Shown in pieces: positions 50,215 through 62,179 of a stretch of 64,000 bases of DNA (its first letter is position 1; every line of letters starts with the position of its first letter). The position numbers and the translations under genes were made by a program. The notes under the pieces are model-generated. The model did no database searches and was not told the DNA's origin. It worked only from the letters and a program-made list of their open reading frames with translations. The DNA lies in assembly GCF_003576645.1 (NCBI RefSeq), contig NC_044925.1:20494158-20558157 (forward strand), given 5' to 3'. The stretch is from Ipomoea triloba. Its lineage: Eukaryota; Streptophyta; Magnoliopsida; Solanales; Convolvulaceae.

Positions 50215-52739
50215 TTCCTTACTTTTGAAGAATGAAATAAAAATTGAAAAACAAAAAATAAAAAATAAACAAAAGGGAAAAGTGCAATTTTCGTCCCTAA
50301 GTTATGGCCTAATTGTAGAATTTGTCCCTAAATTCTGTACGTAACCACTTTTCGTCCCTAAGTTCTAAGTTATGTTCCAATTTTTGTCCTTTTTCTAACA
50401 GAGGTGTTAAGTGACTGTTTAATATAAGGGCAATTCTGTCCAAACACATTTAGTTCTCCTAGGTTCATTACTTTATCATTTTTTTTTTCGTATTTCAAAC
50501 ATGCAAAATTTACATACTGTGATGATATTGCTTTTGTGGTTGAAATTGATGTTAAAAATTGTCTTTGAGATGCTCTTGCTTGTAAGTACACAAAATTAAA
50601 ATTTTAAAATAACAACATTCAAGACTTTCAATAACTAGAATATTGATTTCATTCAATATATTGAAATGTTGATAGTTTTCAACACAAAATACTTTTAAAA
50701 AAAAACTGATTCACAAAAATCATTTCAAAACATCCATATTAACTCCTTGTATTAAACATTGGTTGCATTACCAAAAAAAAAAAAAAAGATTTTTCAAGAT
50801 CTAAGCAGCAGTGGATTGGTCTTTCAACATTAGCACCAAAAAAATATTTTTCAGGACTTTTCAATGACATTATCATATGGAACAAGCTATGCAACAACAG
50901 TAGGGGATTGGAGTTCAACATTAGCAACTTCAGCAGCAAGTGGTTCACTTTCAGCAACTATATCAGCAACAGGGTGTTGAACTTCAACTTTAGTAGCAGT
51001 AGGGGGTTCAACATCATTTTGCCTCTATTGAGAAAGTGTAATAAATGAGAATGAAATAGTCGATATAGAAAACATAATGTAAAGACAAATACAAGTGTAA
51101 TTACTCGGTTTTTGCAGGTAAGCTTGTTAAGGCCATTGACAACACTTGTGTGCATAGAGTGAATTGTCAAATTAATGTGAATGTGTGTAAGGATAAAACG
51201 AAGAGTCTATGACTCCCCGAGTGTCGGTCTCGAAGGAACGACGTGGAGGTGTGTCATGTGTTGGTATGTTCAATTGATTGATTCATGTGATGGATTGAGT
51301 GTGGTTGGTGTGGTGAATGATGATTCAAAAGGTGCAGAGGTTCATATAGTTGTGCAAAGTGAAAGATAAAACAAATATGAGTAAATAAATGTAGGAAAGT
51401 AAGGGATTGGATAGTGTTCATCTATGTTGCATCCTAGTGTGTCTAAAGCAATGAATAAACGAAGCAATGATGTTGACTATTCAGGAGTGTGTCTTCTTAG
51501 TCCTCTTCCACCTCTGTGTACTAGGACTTCTTAGATTTAAGAGTGCCTTTAAACAACCAAAGTCCTAAGAGACATTTTATCGAACACCTTAGCTATACAC
51601 TTTCCTACTATTCTTAAGAATTCCATAGGATCTATGATTGTCACAAAGCTTTCAATCTCAACTCTAATCAAAGACGTGAAAGAGTCAAGAGCTCAATCTC
51701 TCATCTAGATTGACCAAATCCAAACAAGATATCATCAAAACAACAATCAATAGACAAGAATAGAAATTCCAACAAACAAAGCAACTTGATCCAAAATAAG
51801 ACATAAGATCATCACACTAGCAACATTTCTTCACACAATCCAAACCCTAGAGTAAACTAGCCACACATATTCAAGAATTTAAGAACAATAGCTAATTTAA
51901 TCCAAGAACAAGATAATAAAAATAGATTAAAGTGTAATAGAGATCACCTAGTAGGAGTGTTTCTTCAATCCAAGCTTTTGTCTTCCTTTACAAGGTGAAA
52001 TTGCTAAGCTAAACTATTCTAAAAACTAAGAAATGAAAAAGGGAATTTTCTAAGATTAAAAGGAGAGAGGAACTCCCCAAAATTGGAAAAAGGAAGGAAC
52101 TCCTCTGAAATTCTATCAAGGGACCTTAAATAGTCTCCGAAATTTTGCCCTAGAAACATTTCCGCGCATTGCTCCATCCACGCTAGCACCACGCGTGGTT
52201 GCGTGCGTGGTTGGCTACTGGAATGTTGCAATGCCACCAACCACGCGTGTAGGCCTCATTCCGGGTCCTTTGGGGCTCCAGACTTGCTTGGTTTGCTTGT
52301 TTAGCTCGTTACTTATTCCTAATAGCTCCCGGGACCTCTATACTGTCTCTATTCATGCCAAAGGTAGCTTTGTGTGCGGTTAACGAATTTAAACGCTATA
52401 AAGCACCCTAGTTATACTCAAATAATGGGTGTCTTAGGAGCTTATTAGCCATATTTTCCACAAATTGGACACTTCTTTTTCTGAACCTTTCTTGATAACT
52501 TGCCAACTAGCTTATCAGCGACAACAGATTCATTTTCAATAGGATATATCTTCCTTAGTGTTTTTGGTATACATGTTTGCACTTTATACTTGGGTGGCAA
52601 TAGAGGTTTTTGGCCGCTGATACTATCTGCTGCTAACCACTAATTTTCAAATAAGACCATTATCATATTTGTTTGCTTACTTTTATTATCTAACTATTAT
52701 ATCCAAAGCATTTAGTAATTATAAACTTATTACCCTTTT
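50215..52739 (-). repeat. MULE terminal unit 2, interrupted by a solo LTR
   Basis: Second copy of flank, TIR (50275) and 3' exons. The zinc-knuckle exon is split by the LTR at 51137-52447. Without the insertion the period is close to that of unit 1. Confidence 0.88.
51137..52447 (-). mobile_element. Solo LTR (1311 bp) nested in the MULE
   Basis: Interrupts the zinc-knuckle exon between GGCCAT and its continuation, with GCCAT on both sides (51132-51136 and 52448-52452). On the minus strand it ends in GTTGTCA, as LTRs do, and starts TAATAAG instead of TG. It contains a TATTTAAGG box and a T-rich leader-like stretch. The sequence style fits a Ty3/Gypsy LTR, but the lineage is not certain. Confidence 0.72.
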
Positions 52740-53826
52740 CATCCCTTACTTTTGAAGAATGAAATAAAAACTAAAGAACAAAAAAATAAAAAATAAACAA
52801 AAGGGAAAAGTGCAATTTTCGTCCCTAAGTTATTGCGTAATTGTAGGATTCATCCTTAAGTTCTGTACGTAACCACTTTTCGTCCCTAAGTTCTAAGTTA
52901 TGTTCTAATTTTGGTCTTTTTTCTAACACAGGTGTTAAGTGATTGTTTAATATAAGGGCAATTTTGTCCAAACACATTTAGTTCTCCTAGGTTCATTACT
53001 TTACCATTTTTCCCCGTATTTCAAACATGCAAAATTTACATACTGTGATGATATTGCTTTTGTGGTTGAAAATGATGTTAAAAATTGTCTTTGAGATGCT
53101 CTTGCTTGTAAGTACACAAAATTAAAATTTTAAAACAACAACATTCAAGACTTTCAATAACTAGAATATTGATTTCATTCAATATATTGAAATGTTGATA
53201 GTTTTCAACACAATAGACTTTCAAAACAATACTGATTCACAAAAATCATTCCAAAACTTACATATTAACTCCTTGTATTAAACATTGGTTGCATTACCAA
53301 AAAAAAAAGATTTTTCAAGATCTAAGCAGCAGTGGATTGGTCATTCAACATTAGCACCAAAAAAATATTTTTCAGCATTTTCTAATGACATTATCATATG
53401 GAACAAGCCATGCAATAACAGTAGGGGATTGGAGTTCAACATTAGCAACTTCAGCAGCAAGTGGTTCACTTTCAACAGCTATATCAGCAACAGGGTGTTG
53501 AACTTCAACTTCAGTAGCAGTAGGGGGTTCAACATCATTTTTCCTCTATTGAGAAAGTGTAATAAATGAGAATGAAATTGTTGATATAGAAAACATAATG
53601 TAAAGACAAATACAAGTGTAATTACTTGGTTTTTACAGCTAAGCTTGTTATGGCCATATTGTTCACAGATTGAACACTTCTTTTTCTGACCCTTTCTTGA
53701 TAACTTGTCAAGTAGCTTATCACCCACAACAGATTCATTCTCAATAGGATATCTCTTCCGTAGTGTTTTTGGTATACCTGTTTGCACTTTATACTTGGGT
53801 GGCAATAGAGGTTTTTGGCCAGTTTT
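52740..53826 (-). repeat. MULE terminal unit 3, continuous with the transposase gene
   Basis: Third copy of flank and TIR (52803). After the zinc-knuckle exon (CSICEQYGHNKLSC on the minus strand, near 53640-53690) the sequence runs into the transposase body, so this is the original 3' end and units 1 and 2 are added copies. Confidence 0.85.
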
Positions 53827-55907
53827 TGTATAAATCCGAGGGATGAATTGGCATTATTGCTGGTTTATAACTCCTCATATTTGCTTCCACACTATAGCAA
53901 TGGTGAACATAATCTTCAGGTACTTCCCCTTTTATTCTAATTGCTGCAATGGCATGATTATAAGGGATTCTATTAAGATCTCACCTCCTACAACTGCAAC
54001 GTCTTTGACTCAAATTTACCTTTTAAGTCTTAAAAAAAGCCAGAAATGTCTTCAGCTTGGTAGTTGTCATCATTTGCTTTGTACGCTATCAAATCACCAG
54101 TTTGCGCCTTGTTTTGTTCAAGAATTTTTATGATTTTAGGACATATTTTCATTACACTTCCCTTCATTTTATTCTTCTGCATTCTTGACATTAGGTCAAT
54201 TCTCAAACTCTCACACATTGTTAGTATGTACTTATCCCTTGCATGGCGAATTGAGCTGTTAAATGACTCACACAAATTATTTAGCAACATGTCAGACTTG
54301 AGATAATCAGAAAAATAGGGAAAATTATTGTAATTTGTGGCCCTCCATAATATGTCAATTATCAATGTCACTCCTGAATTATTAGTGGTGTAAATGTTGC
54401 CTCTCAATTTTCAAAACAGTACATATATTGCCCCTTTCGTATCGTATGGGAAGGGCAATATATGTACCATTTTAAAAATTGAGGGGCAACATTTACACTA
54501 CTAATAATTCAGGAGTGACATTAATAATTGACATATTATGGAGAAGCATAAATTACAAATTTCCCCAGAAAAATATGCCCTGTAAAAGTGGCTTGGTTCC
54601 CTATCTAACATCCATTCGGCAACCTTTGGATTTAATAATCTCAGACCTTCTAAGTGCTTTTGAAAATCACTTTATGTAGTTGATCTACAAGCAACCCAAA
54701 AAACATGCTTCATGACTTGACCACCATATCCATCCTTGTTGAAATTAGCATGTAGATGTCTCACACAATGCCTATGTTCTATATATGGAAATAACTCTTC
54801 AAAAGTAGGTACTAATCCCTTTTGTTTATCAAAAATAAAGGTTCATCCAGTGAGATTTTGATAAATATGAAGATCACCATCTAATAACTCAAGAAACCAC
54901 TTTCAAGTTTCTTTAAACTCACATTCAACGACAACAAATGCAATTGGGTACATGTTATTAGCATCTACCCCAAATGCACTTAATAATTGTCTTCCCTTGT
55001 GATTTCATTTCAAATGGCATCCATCTACACCAATTAAGAGCCTACATCCATTTAAAACCCCTTTTTTACATGCACCATAACATATATACAGCCTTTTGAA
55101 TCTACTCCTACCCTCAATTGAATAAGTTTTGTCCAAAATCAACTTCACAGTAGTGCCAGGGTTAGTTTTCATAAGTTCTTCACAGTAATTAGGCAGCAAA
55201 GTATACTGATGAATTTGAGAACCAGTTACTAGTAACTTTGTCTTTTGTTTGGCCCTAAATGATTGAAATTTTGAAATGTTACATTTAAACTTTTTCTTCA
55301 CATGGTTTTGGAATTGAACACTACCCCATTCCTCATTTAATTTGAATTCATCCTTATAATATTTGGCAAGAAATCCAGATTTTATCAACCGGTTGTCATG
55401 TTGTTTACCACAACTATGATTTGACCTATATGTTTTAATGTTAAAAGGACAATTTTTATTGCTCCTAGAACCAAATATAACCCAGTCATAATTTGCATCC
55501 CTACACTTTGCTCTAACACTCCTAGGCTCATTCTTCACAAAGTACACATCTTTTTTTCTCAATGCTTCACACCTTTCAACTGCCCACTTAAACTCCTTGT
55601 TATCTTTAAAAACCATCCCTTCTTGAAATTTAAAATCATCCCAGTTGAATTTTGATTCACTGAAAACTAAACTAAAATTACACCCTTCCACATCAGAATT
55701 TGAACTAATACTCCTTAATTCATCTTCAGAATCAACACAATTTATTTCATTTAGTTGCAGCACCAACAACATTACTATGTTGATCTTCACTAGAAAACTG
55801 AGAATCATCAAATCACCATCTAATGATGTTGATTTTTCATTCTTAGAATTACAGTTATCCCCTTCACCACTATGTTCTTCATGTGAATCTAACAAACCAA
55901 AAGTCAT
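53479..55907 (-). pseudogene. MuDR-type transposase, broken
   Basis: Starts at ATG 55907. Order: acidic N-terminus; MuDR DNA-binding region (EGMVFKDNKEFKWAVERC, then Cys/His residues); MULE catalytic core beginning IGVDGCHLK with the first Asp; a second Asp motif FDKQKGLV; EHRHCVRHLHANF; LCESFNSS with the probable Glu; SWIM finger CSCRR then IPYNHA; and zinc knuckle CSICEQYGHNKLSC. In-frame stops include 55005-55007 right after DGCHLK, others in the core, and one at the SWIM Trp. In the SWIM motif the usual Cys before xHA is Tyr. A foldback MITE (54318-54566) interrupts the core. Not expected to be active. Confidence 0.9.
54318..54566. mobile_element. Foldback MITE (249 bp) inside the MULE transposase
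   Basis: Near-perfect arms of about 91 bp (54343-54433 and 54453-54543) around a 19-bp loop, with less perfect outer ends starting GGGAAAATT and ending AATTTCCCC. AGAAAAATA flanks both sides (54309-54317 and 54567-54575). The GGG end and 9-bp duplication point to a Mutator-type MITE. Removing it with one flank copy restores the transposase reading frame across RAYF-SDYLKSD. Confidence 0.82.
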
Positions 55908-56572
55908 TTTACATTAAATAAGTACACCACCACTAATCAACATTAAATAATGAAAGCAAACAAAGGATAACAAAAATACTGTATTGATTTTATTCATTTG
56001 TGATTTTGTGGATCCAATTTTTTTTTTTTATTACATAAACTAATTCATAAAAAATTTAGGACCCTATTTTCTCATGGAAGGCAAGTTTTGACAGTTTACC
56101 TAGGAACCACTGCCATTTAGACAAATACGGAGTAATAAGAACTGACATTTAACACAACAAGCAAACAAACAAAAATTAAGCCCTAAACAACAAAAGGAAT
56201 TAACGAAAACTTTTGGAATTGCTTAAACCTTGGGTAATAAACAAGTGCTAAGAACTTACACGGTGGAGTTTCCCTCTAGCTAAGTAATCGCTGACTACTC
56301 ATCGAGAAACTTTTGGAATGCTTCGTCAAGATAGAGCTTCAATTTTGTGTGTTTGAGATATGAAAAAGTGGTAGCGTGCAGGGGAAGGTTGTGTGAGTGG
56401 ATTAATAGGAGGAAGATTACTTAACACCACTGTTAGGAAAAAAAAAAAAAACGAAAATTACAATATAACTTAGAACTTAGGGACGAAAAGTGATTACGTA
56501 CAGAACTTAGGGACGAATCCTACAATTAGGGCAATTAGGCCATAACTTAGGAGCGAAAATTGCACTTTTCCC

Positions 56573-57607
56573 TAAACAAAAAACCATTGTCCATGCATTA
56601 AATATAAAACACACACAAAAATGATTTCAACACCACATCATCTATTGTCCTTTTGTTTCACTTTTTAAAATAAAGGACTAAATTGAACAAAGTTAAGGTA
56701 GAAAAACTAAATTGAACAAAACACTATTACAATTTAATATCTATTTATCGCCTCCATTAGGCTCGAACCCACTCCTTTCCATGTGGAGGTGCAATCAAGT
56801 ACCACTATACCACAAAGTCTTTTGGCAACTCTTTGGTTACTTTGATCCTTTAAAAAAATGTATTTTGATACATTCTTCCACAAGAATCAGCATCCGTTCA
56901 ATCAGTTAAGGAGCAATACAGTGTGAATGTAAATGGGACTTGTAAGGAACTGCGATTCCAATAGACATAAATCAAGACCAAAATACTCCCATAAATATTA
57001 AATTGCATCAATAACATGATGGATGTATAAACTATAATGCCGGTCCGTAACTGTTGACATTTCAACTCCCAAAAACACTTTGAACATGAACTCTACAAAA
57101 AACAACTGCAGAGGCATTCGAGTAATCGTATTAACTTTTCTTACTTACAGAACTACTATGTACAAAAATGTGAAACATTCAAAAGCAATGTTACCTCATT
57201 AATGGCAATATACATACATACTATGTATAGAATATGGAACCATAAGTTGGCTTCCAAGGGGTCCAAAATTGCAAAAATATAAGAAGCTGCAATGATACAT
57301 GCATCTCACAGCATTCAAGCATCCCCAAAAAATCAAACAACCTGAAATCTTCTCCTGGCAGCATTATCAACCTGTCATGTATGATACACATTACACAGCC
57401 AATGAGATTCAGTAGCAACCAACACGTAGATAAAAGGTTCGGATTTAAACTCAAATTCCTTGAGTATGTTCATTAAGATGAAAGCCCACCGAGAGGAGGA
57501 AAAGACTTGTGAGCATGCAAATATATGTGAGCATACATATGTGTATAATTATTCCCTCTAGTGCTTTACAAACAAAATACCTACCTAGATCTGAGGAGAA
57601 ATCAACA
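56573..57607. other. Intergenic DNA and ARF2 3' UTR
   Basis: From the MULE target duplication to the ARF2 stop. The ARF2 side (to roughly 57180) is likely 3' UTR. A decayed SINE head lies at 56742-56826. No other gene is seen. Confidence 0.5.
56742..56826 (-). mobile_element. Diverged tRNA-derived SINE head, minus orientation
   Basis: The reverse complement has TGGTATAGTGGT (A-box-like) and GGGTTCGAGC (B box) at the same spacing as the elements at 3052 and 62769. Confidence 0.5.
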
Positions 57608-60600
57608 TTACTCAGCACTGGACACTGGAGGAGGCAGCAAACCCTTCACTTCCATAGTGTCCAATCCTGCAATCAATGATGTATCCTCATCCTTTGAATT
57701 CAGAGTTCCTGGCTTCATATGCTGCACCTCCTCTTTTGTGTAGAGATGAATCTTATGAACCATAGCACAAAATTCTCTGTTTTTAGTGGGAAGGAGAGGC
57801 AACAGTAAGTAAATGACACAAAATGTGCTATTCAAATTACAATGACAACATATGGGAAAAGTAGATAATCTTTCTTTATATATTTAGTGAAGATATGAGA
57901 ATGTCCTTACTGCCACGGATCATCTCCCACAAGCATCATGTCACCCTCACCATCAGTATACACAACCATCCAATTGCTGTTCCGTGCCTTAAGTTCACCA
58001 TTAAAATCAAACAGATTGTCCAGTTCAGCAATCAATTCATCATAGTTGTTGTACTTGGCAAGATATACGGACCTACCAAGGGCAGTGCCCTGTTTATGAA
58101 CCTGAATATAAAGATGCATGTGCAAAAGCAAAGTCATGCACAAGAAGTTCATAAAAGAAACACGGAAAAAATAAAAATAAAAAAGCTTTTAAAAATATTT
58201 TTTAGAACCTTGGTGCAACTCCTTGTTGAACCACTGCAGACCTTGCCCGCCCTTCCTCTACCATCAACATGAAAGGTTTGAAGTTCTTTTTCCTTCTCAT
58301 TGCCTGTAACTCTATTTATCACTTTAGAGTCCTTTGATTGCTCAGACCTTTGTTCAGATTCAGTTGCAGGTGACTGATGAGAGGATATACCCAAATCACT
58401 ATGGACTATTGACTCAGTCATTGGATTTTCACTTAACATAGGACCCATTGAAGAAGAATTGCTAATCAGAGGTATGCCAAATAGTTTGCAGTTCCCCTTT
58501 TTTGGTTCAAATGCCTCATGCTGTTGTACTGATACTGGTTTTGGCATCAGTTCTCTAGAATGAGCAGGTATTTGCAGATAAGAAGTTGGAGGCATAAACC
58601 AGTTCCCCTGCTGACTTTCAAGTCTATGACCAGGTAGCATTGAATACTCACTTAAGCCACCACGCCTAGAGTCTCCTGGTGCCTGATAAGGTGTATCAGA
58701 ACCCTGTCCATGAGGTTTTCTGCTTGAATCCATCAAATTAAGTGATAGACCAGAGGCAGAGGGTACAGCAGGCCATGGTTTTCCAAGTAAGTTAAACTCC
58801 CCCTCCTGATATTTAGTTTGTTGCTTCACCAAACTAGCAGGAACTGGCATTTGATCCCCTGACTGTAAAGAAAGGCCATGGGACGAATTAATGTACATCC
58901 CAAAACCTGATGATAGAAGAGCTGTAAATGATGACTCTGGCCTCCCTAAAGACAAACGTTTATTTGAACTACAGCGGTGTGATGCATAAAGATCATCAAG
59001 CTTCTCATCATTCACAGATGGTGGACATGGTGTTGGCTTCTCAGATGATTCTGACTCCTTACTTTCTGCAAAGGCACCTCTCAAGGTCGATAATTCTTGA
59101 CCTTGCAAGACCCTTGAAAACCCACTGGCAGGAGAGGGGTCTATAGATAGTTTGGATGAACCTACAGCAAAGAAAAAAGTATATGAGGCTCCAATAGCTT
59201 GAAACCAACAGAATGGAAATGGCAAAAATGAGAAATATAAATTAAAAGCACTAACAACCTTCTCTTGTAAGAACAGATGAATCAGGTGAAGATGGAAAAG
59301 CATTCAATCGAGGCCTTTTTGTTCTTGGTACAGGAAGTGGATTAAGTGCAGATGGACAAAGAGAGGGCTCTATTTGCCAAGGTGAAACTCGGTCCGGCCT
59401 AGGAATGGTGGAAGTTTCATCCCACCGCACCTTAAAGTAGCCATACAGAATGACCATTTTAGAAGCAGAAATAAAAAGCAGCTAGTAACTCACCAGAAGA
59501 CGCAAGATATTACCTTGAGGCATCTCCATTTCGATTCCGGCCACCTTTGGTGATCACAATCTTCAATTCCAACGATAGTTCCAGTAAACCTAAAAAGATT
59601 GTAAAGTTATCCCCCATATAACACTCAGAAATGAATTAATGATACTCATATTAAATTCTTAGACACATTTGAACCTAATGTGTCTAATGTGTGCAATGCT
59701 AAGTTGCTAACATCATACGTACTTCTGCTCCGGAGCTTCTTCCCCTTCAAACCTCATTTTGAACCTCATTCCAATGGAATAGTTGTTTTTCACAGACTCC
59801 ATATATTGGTCATGTGGAATAATAAATTCTGCGGGGCTTGTCCTGCATAAATAAAATCACCAGTAAGTGCACACATTGTTTCAATCTGAAAGGCAAGATG
59901 CTTCTCTTTTCAACTCCTTTTTTAAATCATTTTCTGGACACAAGAAAAAGACTTTTAGTCCCTACCTAGGTTTGTAATACACCGTAAACATGGTTTTAGT
60001 CTGAATGGCATGCCATGCTGTTGCCAGCACACCAAGATGCATACTGTGACTGGATATAACAGATGATGGAATGTTATTCTGATGCCTCATCGTGCGTCTA
60101 ACCCCAACAAGAAGCTCCCCATTCTCACCTCTAGAAATCGAAAAGGATAAGAGTCATGAAAAAAATTCTAAAAATATCTTTAAAAATAAATAATAAAAAT
60201 ATTTAAAATAACCAACCTTAAAAATATGAAGGCATCACCAGCAACAAGCCTTTTTGAACTAACAAAGACACTCCAACCACTTTGAAGGAGGTGCCTCCGT
60301 GGTTGTCCTGAATTAGGATAGCAGCATAAGTATCATTTACAAGAAAAAGCAGCCCAAAAAAAAGGCCCTTCTAGTAGGTTTGGGGTTGACATGGACAAAA
60401 GTTCGATGGTGTGCTGATACTAGTATCTAAATCTTTTTAACCAATTTGATCAGAAATTATTGTCATATTGAATTAGCTGCAATTACAAATAGTTGCGTAC
60501 TCATATAAAAGATTTTAAAGCAAGTGGCAACAATAACTACAACAAATTCCACAAAGTAGGCACAAGACTATTTAGACCATAGATGCAATCATACCCCGAA

Positions 60601-61940
60601 ATATATGCCTGAAGCGCCACTCACTTCCATGCAGATCCCTGGCCACCAGCTCCTGGCTTGGAGGCTGCCGTGACATGTCCTGTCATATAGATCAAAGATC
60701 ACTTACCATCAAGCACTAGTTTCTAATAGACATCTGACAACAAACATAATATAATACAGAAATCATACATATACAAAGATTGTGCAAGAAAGGAATCTTT
60801 CTAACCAATGGTGGGAGACACTCATCAGCATGCCGTCTCAGCACTGAAAATCCTCCATGGGTGCTGGTATCTGAGGCTGTAAGCGTCTTACAAAAGGAAT
60901 GTACTTGAACATGTGGCGGTGAAGGTGGCACGGTTTCCTTCTTAATTGCATTCTCATCTTGCTGCCATTGAATAACACCAATTAATATAAATCTTTCCCA
61001 ACATTCAAATTCACAAATTGAGCCATCTCCCCTTCACAGTTATAAAACTTACATTTTCTTCCGGCATCAATGTTACTTGTGCATAAACCTCATCAGTATC
61101 TGCTTCAGCCTAAGCATTCACATAGAGAAGAAAATCGCATATGATTTGACATAATAAAATGCAGTTCGGACTAGTGGTGTGTGTCAAAAGAAAAATCTCA
61201 AGAAACAATAATTTTTTTTAAGCCAAATATTTTTTAAAAAAAATGTTAAAAGAATACCAACAGATCAGTATCTAACCTTCAACAGGACATTAACCACGCG
61301 GCAAAGGATCTTCCAAGGAAGCTTATAGATTGGCATCTGCTGCTCTGCCACTTGATTAGTTGATGCTTCAACCTACCAAACAAACACATAGAAGTTTCCG
61401 CACTCGTGAGTCGTGTCTACTTACTTAAACCAGCGTCATTAAAAAAAATCATTTAACCCAAATTGGAAATCCCAAGTTGGAAGGCAACGAAACGGAGCCA
61501 TAGAATTTACATGTATGAGTAGAAGCAAAATCAGGAAGAAATCCTTATCCCATCTTAGCTCGAAAACATGCTTAACGAGTTGTGTAGAAACAAACCTGCT
61601 CGATATGACCTTGCGGGAAATAGAACACCAGCTCCTGCTCACGTGGCACTGTCACCAGCGGCCCGGCACAAGCCCGCCATAGCTCCGTGTACAACGCTCT
61701 CTCAACATCTAAAACCCCCAAAAACAAAACACAAACACACAAATTTAACTCACCACCTACCAATCTACAAACAGTTAAACAAATGAAAAATTCTACTAGA
61801 GAAAAACAACAAAAGCTGCTAGGCTCACCTTTACCGGCTCCGGAGACACTCCGACCACCGTCAGGAGCCGGCGCACACGAGCCACAACTCGACTCAGCGT
61901 AACCCCTGCCCGCGGCCGCCGAAGCCTCTGTAGTAGCCAT
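57608..61940 (-). CDS. ARF2: Auxin response factor 2 (repressor ARF)
   Basis: Fourteen coding exons: 61940-61829, 61708-61596, 61372-61277, 61109-61053, 60961-60806, 60679-60595, 60307-60217, 60130-59966, 59842-59723, 59589-59514, 59430-59259, 59161-58209, 58101-57911 and 57776-57608. All introns are GT/AG and phases agree, giving 851 residues, close to Arabidopsis ARF2 (859). Domains: B3 DNA-binding (about 146-249, [20 protein letters not shown]), auxin-response/dimerisation region ([21 protein letters not shown]), middle region with LSLNL (EAR-type) and KLFGIPL (TOPLESS-binding type), and PB1 (about 728-815, TKVHKQG lysine face, then the acidic [14 protein letters not shown]). The family binds AuxRE promoters and represses auxin genes. 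ARF2 links auxin with organ size, senescence and seed mass. No defects are seen. Confidence 0.96.
59094..59114 (-). promoter_or_regulatory. tasiR-ARF target site in ARF2 exon 12
   Basis: On the minus strand the 21 nt encoding RVLQGQE (AGGGTCTTGCAAGG, then TCAAGAA) match the conserved TAS3 tasiR-ARF site known in ARF2/3/4, with G:U wobbles at most. It predicts post-transcriptional control by the miR390-TAS3 pathway. Confidence 0.88.
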
Positions 61941-61976
61941 TTCCGAACCTTCGAGGAGCTTCGCAAGATACGGATC

Positions 61977-61982
61977 TCACAT
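61977..61982 (-). promoter_or_regulatory. AUG-stop (AUGUGA) in the ARF2 leader
   Basis: ATG immediately followed by TGA, 37 nt upstream of the ARF2 start codon (61940) in the unspliced leader. A start-stop pair can stall ribosomes, as shown for AUGUAA in Arabidopsis NIP5;1. Confidence 0.55.
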
Positions 61983-62093
61983 CCCCCACGCGATTCTCCA
62001 AAAACAGATGTTCAGTCAGACACAACACCAAAATCACCTCAATCAACTGGAAATTCTCTAGATTCCAAAGCTTTCTCACTCTAGTTTCTCTCT

Positions 62094-62099
62094 CTACAT
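62094..62099 (-). promoter_or_regulatory. AUG-stop (AUGUAG) in the probable ARF2 leader
   Basis: ATG directly followed by TAG, next to a (CA)n tract at about 62102-62122. It is in the transcript only if transcription starts upstream, as the TATA candidate suggests. Confidence 0.45.
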
Positions 62100-62171
62100 C
62101 AGCTCTGTGTGTGTGTGTGCGCAGAGGATGGGCTAGTAGCGTTATGACACAGAACAGAGGAGAGAAGGGTC

Positions 62172-62177
62172 AATATA
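62172..62177 (-). promoter_or_regulatory. Candidate ARF2 TATA box
   Basis: TATATT on the minus strand, 232 bp or more before the ATG. It predicts a start near 62145 and a leader of about 200 nt. Confidence 0.35.
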
Positions 62178-62179
62178 GA

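Larger units (their letters stand above)
49055..56572 (-). mobile_element. MULE transposon (7.5 kb, decayed) with 9-bp target duplication
   Basis: The left end GGGAAAAGTGCAATTTTC (49055) and right end ...GCACTTTTCCC (56572) are inverted repeats of about 165 bp with GTCCCTAAGTTATGG and TTCTAAGTTATGTT modules. TAAACAAAA flanks both sides (49046-49054 and 56573-56581). The transposase is encoded on the minus strand and is broken. The left third is triplicated and carries nested insertions. Confidence 0.92.

Noticed and set aside
61894..62079. 61-codon upstream frame overlapping the ARF2 start
   Set aside because: Its first codon is GTG, not ATG, so it is not a convincing uORF. Only the AUG-stop pairs were kept.
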